A DNA stretch of 34,556 nucleotides from Gordonia jinhuaensis (GTDB taxonomy: Bacteria; Actinomycetota; Actinomycetes; Mycobacteriales; Mycobacteriaceae). The stretch spans positions 1 through 34,556 of the forward strand of contig NZ_BMGC01000036.1 in assembly GCF_014639795.1 (NCBI RefSeq), in the 5' to 3' direction. This document shows positions 1 through 8,393 of the stretch, piece by piece. Positions within the stretch are counted from its first letter, which is position 1. Each line of letters begins with the position of its first letter. Under the pieces are notes generated by a model. The model had not been told where the DNA came from. It saw only the letters and a list, made by a program, of their open reading frames with translations, and made no database searches. Position numbers and translations under genes: made by a program.

Positions 1-1226
1 AAGCCGACATCAGAGATCGGCGACATACTCATGCCCATCACCGGCCTAAACGTGCTCAACACCTTTCATCACACCTCAAAAGCCGATCGGTGGATCGAGG
101 CTAAGCCCTACAGCGACTGGCAGGGTGTGTTCGCCCCACTGCTCGCCCGTGAGAACATCGACACCCCTGAGCATTTCAACAACGGTTCCAAGACCACGAT
201 GCCGCTGACAGCAGGGCCGTTCAAGGTCAAGTCGATCGAGCCGGGCGGCAAACGCCTGGTGTTCGAACGCGACCGGCGTGGTGGGGTGCCAAACCGGTAC
301 TCGACACCATCACCTACATCGCACTCGACAGCACCGCCGAGATCGGTGCACTGCAGAGTGGCGAGATCGACTTCATGGAACTGGGCAGCGACGCCGACGC
401 CTTCAAGACCGCCAAGACGATCGCCGACGTCGACCTGCGTCAGAGCGCGGGCTTCCAGTGGCGCCACCTCGACTTCAACGGCGCCAAGGGCCGCATCACC
501 GCCGATCCCGCTGTGCGCGTGGCGATCCAGAAGGGTATCAACCGCGATCTGATCGCCAAGGCGCTGCTGGGCCAGATCACCTCCAAGCCCTCGGTGCTCA
601 ACAACCACATGTTCATCGACGGACAGGACGGCTTCCAGGCGAACAACGGCGACATCACCTACAACCCCGACGAGGCGAAGAAGGAACTCGACGCGGCGGG
701 GTGGACGATGTCGGGTCAGTTCCGCAAGAAGGACGGCAAGCAGCTCGACCTGCACGACGTGTTGCCGTCGGGCACGCCGAATGCCAGCCAGGAAGCGCAG
801 ATCATCCAGCAGAACCTCAAGGAGATCGGCGTCAACCTCATCATCGACACCGTGCCCAGCGATGACTTCTTCGAAAAGCACGTTCAGGTGGGTGATTTCG
901 ACGTCACCCAGTTCACCTGGGAGGACACCGTGTTCCCCGGTTCGGCGCAGTCGATCTACAGCCTCACGCCGGGCAACATCCAGCAGAACTACGGTCAGAT
1001 CGGCAGCGACGAGATCAACAATCTGCTCAACGAGATGGTGACCACCACCGATCCCACCAAGCGCAACCAGATCGCCAATCAGGCCGACGAGGCCATCTGG
1101 AAGATCGGGTTCAGCCTGCCGCTGTATCAGCGTCCCTACACCTACGCGACGAAGAAGGCGCTCGCCAACTTCGGTGCGCCGGGATTCGGGGACACCGACA
1201 TGACGAAGGTCGGATGGCTGAAGTAG
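1..1226 (+). pseudogene. ABC transporter substrate-binding protein (peptide type), 5' cut by window, frameshifted
   Basis: This is the C-terminal part of a family 5 (DppA/OppA-like) extracellular solute-binding protein that delivers peptides or similar solutes to an ABC importer. The frame is open from base 1 and reads through SDWQGVFAPLL and AGPFKVKSIEPGGK to FERD at 271-273. It then loses sense in that frame. The family-like text PAWWGAKPVLDTITY continues from 273 in the third frame and runs to the stop at 1224-1226. One missing C in the short C run at 273-274 (expected GACCCG, present GACCG) explains the switch. The rest is intact and ends with a typical hinge and C-lobe, so the lesion is either a recent mutation or a sequence error. 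The next gene starts inside its last codons. Permease and ATPase genes are not visible and would lie to the left. Confidence 0.78.
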
Positions 1227-1888
1227 CAGCGCCACACGAGGTGTCGCGGACGGCTGGTCGCCGGGCAGGGTTCACCTACCCGGCGGCCACCGCCGTGATC
1301 GCCGTGATCGTCTGCGTTCTCGGCGCACCGTGGGCCGGGGGGATCGCAGCCGTCGCCGCGCTGGTGGTGATCGGAATGACAGGGGCGCGGTGGATACGCA
1401 TCCGCCGTGCGCTGCGTGGACCGTGGTCGCCGGTCACGGCACACCGGGTGCGTGTGCACCGCCGCATGGTCTCGCGAAGCTACCTGGAGGTCTCGGTCGA
1501 CTCCGGTGAGAGTCGTTGGTATCCGGTATATTTCACACCGGCGATACTGGGTTTGCCGGAGTACGCGACCGGTGAGATGAGCGCCGGTGCCTTCCGGTTC
1601 GGTGACATCGAGCTGGTGCCGGCGGGTAAGCCGCGCAGTCGCCCGCCGGGCGCTGCGCATGACGCCCCGACGCTGACCGGTCGTGATCTCCAGGAGCGGA
1701 CTGCCGTGGCATCGTCACTGCGTCGCCGGATCGCCCTCGACGCCGTGGTGGTCACGCCCGCCGCACCGATCATCGCGATATTGGCCGCAGTTGCCGGCGG
1801 CGGTGCACTCACCGCGCTGGCGACCGGTGTGCTGGCTGTCGGGGTCGCGGTGTGGAGCGTGGCGATCTACGGCTCCGACCCGAGCTGA
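1214..1888 (+). CDS. four-helix integral membrane protein, function unknown
   Basis: A 224-residue protein that I do not recognise as a named family. Two hydrophobic helices lie at about residues 22-38 and 41-56. A polar middle domain follows (about 57-165; it includes SRSYLEVSVDSGESRWYPVYF, a beta-rich stretch). A second helix pair lies at about 177-195 and 197-218. The middle part resembles the cytosolic domain of small actinobacterial membrane proteins. The ATG at 1214 overlaps the end of the upstream solute-binding protein gene by 13 bases, so translation is probably coupled. The gamma-glutamyltransferase gene follows 64 bases later. The function is unknown; the context suggests a link to peptide uptake or degradation. 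Confidence 0.75.
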   Translation: MAEVAAPHEVSRTAGRRAGFTYPAATAVIAVIVCVLGAPWAGGIAAVAALVVIGMTGARWIRIRRALRGPWSPVTAHRVRVHRRMVSRSYLEVSVDSGESRWYPVYFTPAILGLPEYATGEMSAGAFRFGDIELVPAGKPRSRPPGAAHDAPTLTGRDLQERTAVASSLRRRIALDAVVVTPAAPIIAILAAVAGGGALTALATGVLAVGVAVWSVAIYGSDPS

Positions 1889-1952
1889 CACACCTGTGGA
1901 CCCGCACCAGCCCGGACGGACTGTGCCGACACGACAGGAGCATTCTGGAGGA

Positions 1953-3560
1953 ATGGCAGCCGACCCCTCGCCCGTGACCAGCACCGGTACGACCAGCGCA
2001 ATCGCCGCACCTCATCAGAAGGCCACCCGCGCGGGAGAGGCGGCCCTGCGCGACGGCGGATCGGCGATCGACGCCGCGATCGCGGCGGCTGCGGTGCTCA
2101 CGGTGGTGTACCCGCACAATGTCGCGCTCGGCGGCGATCTCATCGCGCTCGTGCGGACCCCGGACTCCGAGATCGTCTGCATCAACGCCTCCGGATGGGC
2201 TCCGGAGGCCGTGGACGTCGACGAGTTGCGTCGCCGGTACGGCGACACGCTCCCGATCCGCGGCGCCCACACGGTGACCGTGCCCGGCGGGGTACGCGGC
2301 TGGGAGGCGTTACATCGGCGCGCCGGACGGCTCGACTGGCACCGGCTGTTCGAACACGCGATAGGGCATGCCCGTTCAGGTGCGCCGGTGGCCGGATCGC
2401 TGGCGCGGCACCTCGTCGACCCGGGCAATGCGGATCTGCGCGGCACCGAGGATTTCGACCGCACGTTCGCACCGGGCGGAGAGCCCCTCGGTCTGGGCGA
2501 CGCCCTGCGCTCGCCGGAGCTCGCCGACACCCTCACCGCGATCGCCGAATCCGGTGCGCAGGCGTTCTACACCGGACCGGTCGCCGATGCGATGGTCGAT
2601 CACCTTGGCGCCCATGGATCTGCGCTCACGACGGCCGATTTCGCCGACTTCGCCGTCGAGGAGTGCGCTCCCATCGCCACCGACTTCGGTGATCTGACCG
2701 TTGTCACCAGCCCACCCAACACCCATGGGTTCATCCTGCTGCGGGCGCTGCGGTGGATTGCGAGCGCCGACACCCAAGCATGCGCCGACCCGCTCGCCAC
2801 GGGCCTGGGGGAGCTGATCGCCGAGTTCGCCGACGGCAACGGTCTGCGCGCGAGCGTGCTCGCCGACCCGCGTCACGCCCCGGTCGACCTCGACGTGCTG
2901 ATGCGACCGCGTGTGCCGGGAACCGGTCTCGGCGGCGCGATCAGGCCATCGCGCCCGCTGCGGCTGCCGCACGGTGACACCGTCGGGGTGGCGGCCGCAG
3001 ACAGCGAGGGTTATGCGGTCTCGCTGATCCAGAGCGTGTATCACTCGTTCGGTTCGGGACTGATCGACCCGACGACCGGGGTGTTGTTCCACAATCGGGG
3101 GACGGCCTTCGCCCTCGACCCGAATTCGCCGAATGTCATTGCGCCGCACAAACGTCCGGTTCACACGCTCACCCCCGCCATGACCATCACTCGCGACGGA
3201 CGGGTCCGCCATGTGCCGGCGACGATGGGCGGACAGGGACAGGGGCAGATCCTCGGACAGATCCTGGCGCGGGTGAGTGCCGGGGAGACCGCGGCCTCGG
3301 CGCTCGCGGCTCCGCGCGCCATCGTCGGAGCCCAGACCGACGGTGCAGGCACGGACACGATCGTGGTGGAGCGCGACCTCGCCGAGGCGGCGCGAGCGGC
3401 CCTCGAGCACACCGGCGCGCCGATCCTCGAAGTGCCGCCACACACCGAGGACATGGGGCAGGCCAACCTCGTGGTGATCGCCGACGACGGATCGATGACC
3501 GCGGCGACCGACCCGCGCGCAGATGGAGAAGCGTTGGTACTCAACCGCGTTCGCGTCTGA
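1953..3560 (+). CDS. gamma-glutamyltransferase family protein (YwrD-like)
   Basis: A 535-residue Ntn-hydrolase precursor of the gamma-glutamyltranspeptidase family. These enzymes cleave themselves to expose an N-terminal threonine, then hydrolyse or transfer the gamma-glutamyl group of glutathione or related compounds. The expected nucleophile is Thr343 in HGDTVGVAAADSEG, which starts the small subunit; SLIQSVYHSFGSG and LFHNRG follow, as in the YwrD-like branch. The large subunit contains VTVPGGVRGWEAL. No signal peptide is visible, so the enzyme is probably cytosolic, unlike periplasmic Ggt. I chose the ATG at 1953, which is preceded by GGAGGA directly and by AGGAG further upstream. The frame is open upstream to 1683, but that stretch overlaps the previous gene. 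Actinobacteria with mycothiol often keep such paralogues, so the true substrate is open. Confidence 0.9.
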   Translation: MAADPSPVTSTGTTSAIAAPHQKATRAGEAALRDGGSAIDAAIAAAAVLTVVYPHNVALGGDLIALVRTPDSEIVCINASGWAPEAVDVDELRRRYGDTLPIRGAHTVTVPGGVRGWEALHRRAGRLDWHRLFEHAIGHARSGAPVAGSLARHLVDPGNADLRGTEDFDRTFAPGGEPLGLGDALRSPELADTLTAIAESGAQAFYTGPVADAMVDHLGAHGSALTTADFADFAVEECAPIATDFGDLTVVTSPPNTHGFILLRALRWIASADTQACADPLATGLGELIAEFADGNGLRASVLADPRHAPVDLDVLMRPRVPGTGLGGAIRPSRPLRLPHGDTVGVAAADSEGYAVSLIQSVYHSFGSGLIDPTTGVLFHNRGTAFALDPNSPNVIAPHKRPVHTLTPAMTITRDGRVRHVPATMGGQGQGQILGQILARVSAGETAASALAAPRAIVGAQTDGAGTDTIVVERDLAEAARAALEHTGAPILEVPPHTEDMGQANLVVIADDGSMTAATDPRADGEALVLNRVRV

Positions 3561-3583
3561 GCTCGCGGGGGTGGGATCCGGCG

Positions 3584-4180
3584 TCAGGGCCGCAGGCCGG
3601 CCAGGACGATGCCGATCAGGCGGGCGCGTTCGGTCGCCGAATCCTCGGGCACGCAGGTCATCGACAGACCACCGGTCAGTCGCGACAGATCGCCGGGTTC
3701 GACATCAGAGCGGATGGTGCCCTCGCGGGCCCCGGCGTCGATGATCGCTGCCATCAGTGCGCGACCGGCGGCGCGTGATTCCTCGAACACCTCGGCGTCG
3801 GCGCCCACTGCGGCGAGGATGGCCTCCTTCATCCCGCGCTTGGTGGCGGCGGTGCTCATGTAGTCCTCGAACAACCCGGTGAGCGCGTCGATCGCCGTCC
3901 CGCGCTCCAGCCGTTCCCACGCCTGGGCGTTGAGGCGTTCGGAATAGCTTCGGAAGGTCCCCAGCACGAGAGCGGTGCGGTTGGGGAAATGGCGGTAGAG
4001 CGTGCCGATGCCGACCCCGGCCTGCGCCGCGACCTTGTCGAGTGCCACATCGATCCCGTCGGTGGCGAACAATTCCTGCGCGGCGTCGACGAGTTTGTCG
4101 TAGTTGCGCGCGGCATCCGCACGAGTGGGACGTGTGGGCACCACGACTGCGTTGTCGTGGGTCTGCTTGCCGGTGCTCAC
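3584..4180 (-). CDS. TetR/AcrR family transcriptional repressor
   Basis: A 198-residue regulator with a typical TetR N-terminal helix-turn-helix: LVDAAQELFATDGID, then DKVAAQAGVGIGTLYRHFPNRTAL. A variable ligand-binding C-terminal half follows. The GTG at 4180 is chosen because GGAGG lies at 4190-4186, five bases upstream. The frame continues to an ATG at 4237, but that ATG overlaps the promoter. The gene is divergent from the DHA2 exporter gene, and the spacer carries two similar palindromic sites. The protein is therefore likely to repress the exporter and itself, and to be released by an exported compound. Its 3' end converges on the gamma-glutamyltransferase gene. Confidence 0.9.
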   Translation of the reverse strand: MSTGKQTHDNAVVVPTRPTRADAARNYDKLVDAAQELFATDGIDVALDKVAAQAGVGIGTLYRHFPNRTALVLGTFRSYSERLNAQAWERLERGTAIDALTGLFEDYMSTAATKRGMKEAILAAVGADAEVFEESRAAGRALMAAIIDAGAREGTIRSDVEPGDLSRLTGGLSMTCVPEDSATERARLIGIVLAGLRP

Positions 4181-4236
4181 GGCCACCTCCAGGGCTTCTC
4201 GACGGTGCGGGTCCACGCCTCGATCGAGCAGAGACA

Positions 4237-4265
4237 TTGCTAACCGGAGGAATCCTCCGTATATT
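4237..4265 (+). promoter_or_regulatory. predicted sigma-A-type promoter of the MFS exporter gene
   Basis: TTGCTA at 4237-4242 and TATATT at 4260-4265 are separated by 17 bases, a good -35/-10 pair for this GC-rich genome. Transcription would start near 4272, about 63 bases before the exporter ATG. The first operator copy fills the spacer between the two boxes, as expected for repression by steric block. Confidence 0.6.
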
Positions 4266-4285
4266 AAGTGGAGGAAGCTTCCGTT
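4245..4285. promoter_or_regulatory. two-copy TetR operator between tetR and the exporter gene
   Basis: CGGAGGAATCCTCCGT (4245-4260) and TGGAGGAAGCTTCCGT (4270-4285) are direct copies 25 bases apart, and each is an inverted repeat. The first has perfect 7-base arms around one base. The second has a perfect GGAAGCTTCC core. They overlap the forward promoter and the only AT-rich segment available for the tetR promoter. This is typical of TetR autoregulated divergent pairs. Confidence 0.65.
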
Positions 4286-4334
4286 TGGTCTCCGAGTCTA
4301 CCTCGTGCTCGGTTCACGATGATCTCTCGTCGAA

Positions 4335-5915
4335 ATGAGTTCACCCATGTCTCTGACTTCTCTGGCGCGGCGCGCCCAGTTCCCGGGACGGATCCCGGGG
4401 ATGAACGTGCCCCGTGTACCGATCACCACGGACACCCTGATCTTGCTGGCTGTCCTCGGCTGCCAGCTGATGGTGGTCGTCGATGCCACGATCGTGAACG
4501 TCGCTTTACCTGATATTCAACATTCCCTTGGCTTTTCGACGTCGAATCTGTCCTGGGTACTCAACGCCTACACCCTCACCTTCGGTGGCCTGCTGTTGCT
4601 GGGCGCGCGGCTCGGCGACATCATCGGTCGCCGCCGGACCTTTCTCGGTGGGCTCGCGCTCTTCGTGGTCGCCTCGGCAGTCGGCGGGATGGCGGCCAGC
4701 GAGGTGGGACTGCTCGCCGCCCGCGCGCTGCAGGGTGTCGGTGCCGCCATCAGCGCGCCGGCGGCGTTGGCGCTGCTCATGACCCGATTTCCCGAGGGTG
4801 CACAGCGAACGCGCGCGCTGGCCCTGTTCACCGGGGTCTCCATCGGCGGCTTCTCCCTGGGGCTGGTGCTCGGCGGTGCACTCGTACAGTGGCTCGACTG
4901 GCGCTGGGTGTTCTTCGTCAATGTGCCGATCGGTGTGCTCGTGGTGGCTGCCGGCGTGCTCGCGCTACCTGCGAGCGGTCGTGGATCGGGGTCGTTCGAT
5001 CTCGGCGGCGCCCTCACGTCCACGCTCGGCGTCGGCGCCATCGTCTACGGGCTGGTCAATGCGGCCGAATACGGCTGGTCGCGCCCTGCCACGGTCGGGT
5101 CGCTCGTGTTCGGCGCGGCATTGCTCGGCGCCTTCGTGTACACCGAAAGCAGAGTGGCTCAACCGATCACGCCACTGCGACTGTTCGCCAGCATCTCGCG
5201 CAGCGCCGCATACCTGGGTCGGCTGGTGATGGTCGCGGGCTTCATGGGGATGATGTTCTTCCTCACCCAGTTCATGCGGGACGTGCTGCATTACAGCCCG
5301 TTGCAGGCAGGTCTGGCCTACCTCCCGATGACCGCGGCGACATTCCTGTCGTCGCAGATCTCGGCGAGGTATCTCGCCCATCGATTCAGTACACGCACCC
5401 TGCTGATCGCGTCCTTCGCGGCGGCATCCGTCGGTCTGTTCTGGTTGAGCACCATCGGTGTGCACGCCTCCTACGGCTCACTGGTGGGACCGTTTGTGCT
5501 GGTCGGAGCCGGCGGCGGTGCGGCATTCCTGGCGTTGACCACAGCGGCGCTCGCCGGTGTGAGGCCTGAGGACGCGGGAGCGGCATCGGGTCTGGTGAAC
5601 ACCGCTCAGCAGCTCGGTGGCACGGTCGGACTCGCGGTCATGGTGGCGGTCTTCGGAGCGGCTACACACGGCCGACCTACCGGTTCGGTGACCGCGTTCG
5701 CCGACGGGGTCTCCACCACAGTGTTGGTGTCGGCGATCCTCGTGCTCGCCGGGTTGGTGCTGATGGCCCTCACCCAGGGTGAGCGCACCCACGGCGATTC
5801 AGTGTGGCCGAGCCGGCCGAGTGAGTATCCGACCGTTGTGAGATGCCCCGGATCGGTTGTCGGACAACCAATTCCATACCGTATCGTCCGATGGTTCCAG
5901 CGGATCACTGTCTGA
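4335..5915 (+). CDS. MFS transporter, DHA2 (14-helix) drug:H+ antiporter family
   Basis: A 526-residue major-facilitator protein that probably exports drugs or toxic hydrophobic compounds using the proton gradient. It starts with the family signature LDATIVNVALP-like text (VVVDATIVNVALPDIQ). Motif A (GARLGDIIGRRRTF) follows after helix 2. An antiporter motif C-like stretch comes next (GGFSLGLVLGGALVQ), then DWRWVFFVNVPIGV, typical of DHA2 exporters such as EmrB/QacA. About 14 hydrophobic segments can be counted. The C-terminus carries a polar tail of about 45 residues after the last helix. The start is uncertain: ATGs at 4335, 4347 and 4401 are in frame and none has a strong ribosome site. 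It is likely controlled by the divergent TetR. Confidence 0.9.
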   Translation: MSSPMSLTSLARRAQFPGRIPGMNVPRVPITTDTLILLAVLGCQLMVVVDATIVNVALPDIQHSLGFSTSNLSWVLNAYTLTFGGLLLLGARLGDIIGRRRTFLGGLALFVVASAVGGMAASEVGLLAARALQGVGAAISAPAALALLMTRFPEGAQRTRALALFTGVSIGGFSLGLVLGGALVQWLDWRWVFFVNVPIGVLVVAAGVLALPASGRGSGSFDLGGALTSTLGVGAIVYGLVNAAEYGWSRPATVGSLVFGAALLGAFVYTESRVAQPITPLRLFASISRSAAYLGRLVMVAGFMGMMFFLTQFMRDVLHYSPLQAGLAYLPMTAATFLSSQISARYLAHRFSTRTLLIASFAAASVGLFWLSTIGVHASYGSLVGPFVLVGAGGGAAFLALTTAALAGVRPEDAGAASGLVNTAQQLGGTVGLAVMVAVFGAATHGRPTGSVTAFADGVSTTVLVSAILVLAGLVLMALTQGERTHGDSVWPSRPSEYPTVVRCPGSVVGQPIPYRIVRWFQRITV

Positions 5916-6243
5916 GCGTGAGCTGCGTACCCGATGGGACTGTTGAGCACGGTGTGGCGGGAGGTCGGGTGCGGTGGATGTGGTGCAGCCGATGGTCCGG
6001 TCGAAGACCTGTGGATCACAGGAGTAGGCTTGATTATCAGATTTTTTCAATCCGATCCGCCTGCGTTGCCTTCGGCCTCACGCCTTCTGCAGGGCAATCG
6101 AATCCCGTCACGTTTCGTCGAGTCCTCGCCGCCTCCGGCTTGTTACCATTGCGGGCGCGAAGGCGCATATGTGTTCGCATTGCAGTCCGGGGGAACAGCA
6201 CGGTTGGTTTTCGATTCGGGGGGATCTGCACAGGAAGGTATGG
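5916..6243. other. intergenic gap with no convincing gene
   Basis: The 328 bases between the exporter stop and the PAS-ANTAR start hold no ORF with coding character. Short frames here are shadows. A T run (ATTTTTT) lies at about 6040-6046 with no clear stem before it. A weak candidate promoter (TTACCAT near 6143) precedes the PAS-ANTAR gene, but I cannot support a clear -35/-10 pair. Confidence 0.5.
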
Positions 6244-6909
6244 ATGAAAGTGCCTGAAGATATTGGGCCGGACTCCGTCGGTGAGATCTTCGCTGCGCCG
6301 CACAGGCCAGCGATGGGACAATTTCAGCTCTATTTCGCCGGCCAGCGGTGGGTGTGGTCCGACGAGGTCGCACAGATGCACGGGTATGAACCCGGCACGG
6401 TGGAACCCACCACCGAACTTGTCTTGTCGCACAAGCATCCCGACGACCGAGAGGGTGTCGGTACGGCGGTGGGGGCGATGCTCGACGAGGGACGACCGTT
6501 CTCGTCGCGTCACCGCATCATCGACGCCCAGGGCCGCGAGCACCATGTGCTCGTGGTCGCCGCACAGATGACCGACGAGTCCGGATCACTGATCGGCACC
6601 GAGGGGTTCTATGTCGACCTCACCGACTTCCGTGACAGCGCGGTGCAGGACACGATGGATCAGGCGGTCTCGCAGTTCGCCGAGTCCCGTGCGGTGATCG
6701 AGCAGGCCAAGGGCATGATGATGATCGTCTACGGAATCGACTCCGACCGCGCCTTCGACGTGCTGAAGTGGCGATCGCAGGAGACCAACACCAAGTTGCG
6801 GCTGCTCGCCGCGCACATCGTCGGTCGGGCAGCAGCGATCAGTGAGCAGCCTCCCACGACCTGGCGAAACGGATTCGACGAGATCATCCTGACCGGACAC
6901 CTCGCCTGA
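6244..6909 (+). CDS. PAS and ANTAR domain protein (sensor-linked RNA-binding antiterminator)
   Basis: A 221-residue one-component regulator. A PAS fold (PAS_3 type) spans about residues 27-126, with VWSDEVAQMHGYEPG, HPDDRE and a C-terminal IGTEGFYVDLTD. The ANTAR domain spans about 138-195, with AVSQFAESRAVIEQAKGMMM and the conserved three-helix pattern that ends RLLAAHIV. ANTAR domains bind paired-hairpin RNA and prevent transcription termination. In Mycobacteriales this PAS-ANTAR arrangement is common and its signals are mostly unknown. The ATG at 6244 is chosen because AGGAAGG lies at 6232-6238, five bases upstream; the frame is open to 6169. It appears to be a single-gene unit with a hairpin behind it. 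Confidence 0.88.
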   Translation: MKVPEDIGPDSVGEIFAAPHRPAMGQFQLYFAGQRWVWSDEVAQMHGYEPGTVEPTTELVLSHKHPDDREGVGTAVGAMLDEGRPFSSRHRIIDAQGREHHVLVVAAQMTDESGSLIGTEGFYVDLTDFRDSAVQDTMDQAVSQFAESRAVIEQAKGMMMIVYGIDSDRAFDVLKWRSQETNTKLRLLAAHIVGRAAAISEQPPTTWRNGFDEIILTGHLA

Positions 6910-6936
6910 CCGGGGCGATGCGGGCATCCCGGTGAG

Positions 6937-7001
6937 TCCGACATTCCCGTAACTCCGACATCCCCGTGACCCTGAAAGCCGAGAGGGTTACGGGGATGTC
7001 G
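6937..7001 (+). terminator. hairpin with a duplicated left arm behind the PAS-ANTAR gene
   Basis: The left arm at 6956-6973 (CGACATCCCCGTGACCCT) pairs with 6984-7001 (AGGGTTACGGGGATGTCG). This gives an 18-pair stem with one G-U pair and a 10-base loop, but no U tract. The 17-base segment 6937-6953 is a near-copy of 6954-6970, so the right arm could pair with either copy. It is most simply a terminator, but two alternative stems exist. Confidence 0.6.
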
Positions 7002-7060
7002 TGTGTTCTGGGCCTGACGAACCCGCCGGCGTCGTCGACGCGCGGCGTATACAGGTAGAT

Positions 7061-7345
7061 GTGAGTGAGCTACCCGATCGAAACGAGGTCCCGACCGAGG
7101 ATGCTCTGGATCAGCGGACACCGGTGACCAGTGATGTCCCCGACGGATACGACACCGACACTGACTCGATGGCGGCCGCGGCCATCGGTGAGGCGGATCC
7201 CGCTGACGTCGCCGAACAACTCGACGAGGTCCTCGACGACCCGGCCACCGAATTCGCCGACGCCTACGGACGTTCGGATGCCGACGAGGCCGAGTTCGGG
7301 ACCGACGCCCGTGGACTGCCCGACGTCACCGGCGACGACCTGTGA
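7061..7345 (+). CDS. small acidic hypothetical protein
   Basis: A 94-residue, strongly acidic protein (ELPDRNEVPTEDALDQ, then EADPADVAEQLDEVLDDP). Two short segments, PTEDALDQ and DPADVAEQ, look alike, as in small acidic proteins that are widespread but uncharacterised in mycobacteria and relatives. No membrane segment, signal or metal motif is visible. The GTG at 7061 is chosen because TATACA at 7048-7053 is a good -10 box ending seven bases before it, which fits a leaderless transcript. The frame is open upstream to 7001 but would start inside the upstream hairpin. I do not know its function. Confidence 0.65.
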   Translation: MSELPDRNEVPTEDALDQRTPVTSDVPDGYDTDTDSMAAAAIGEADPADVAEQLDEVLDDPATEFADAYGRSDADEAEFGTDARGLPDVTGDDL

Positions 7346-7480
7346 CCTGACGGAACTCGCGACGACGTCAGGCCGCATCGCGCGGCACCGCATCCACCGG
7401 ACCGACAACCGCGTGGGTCCGACGACGAACCGATATCTGACGACAACCGGTCCCGGTGACAACCAGGGCTGGACACAGCA

Positions 7481-7516
7481 GTGCGGGCTGTCACACCGCA
7501 GTGTGACAGCCCGCAC
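7481..7516. terminator. perfect 16-bp hairpin terminator between convergent genes
   Basis: GTGCGGGCTGTCACAC (7481-7496) and its exact complement (7501-7516) enclose the loop CGCA. There is no U tract on either side, which is common in actinobacteria. It lies 45 bases past the rpf-like stop on the minus strand and also behind the small acidic protein gene, so it can serve both. Confidence 0.75.
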
Positions 7517-7561
7517 CCATGCTCATATGGCGTAGCTGTTACCAGCCGATCGGGGTGGTGA

Positions 7562-8257
<696 letters not shown>

Positions 8258-8286
8258 CTAGTTATTTATTGCCGGATTTGCACAGA

Positions 8287-8320
8287 AAAGCGGCCGCGAC
8301 ATCGATGTCGCGGCCGCTTT
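8287..8320. terminator. perfect 34-base palindrome, terminator of fadE23
   Basis: The whole segment is self-complementary: the left arm AAAGCGGCCGCGACAT continues into ATCGAT at the centre. It forms a very stable GC hairpin flanked by A and T runs, a rho-independent-type signal in both directions. It lies 73 bases past the fadE23 stop and also upstream of the rpf promoter, so it insulates the two. Confidence 0.8.
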
Positions 8321-8393
8321 CGTATCTGGTTGTGACCTTGGTCGGCGGGTGCTCCACGTCGTCGTGATGTGATCAGGACGGCGTGTGGGGGTG

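Noticed and set aside
108-1235. 375-residue minus-strand frame over the solute-binding protein gene
   Set aside because: Antisense composition only (Val/Asp/Gly/Arg-rich) with no motif; the plus strand is family-like.
8287-8320. Perfect palindrome with two NotI-type GCGGCCGC sites as an engineered or recombination site
   Set aside because: Position after fadE23 and A/T flanks fit a bidirectional terminator; no other sign of engineering.
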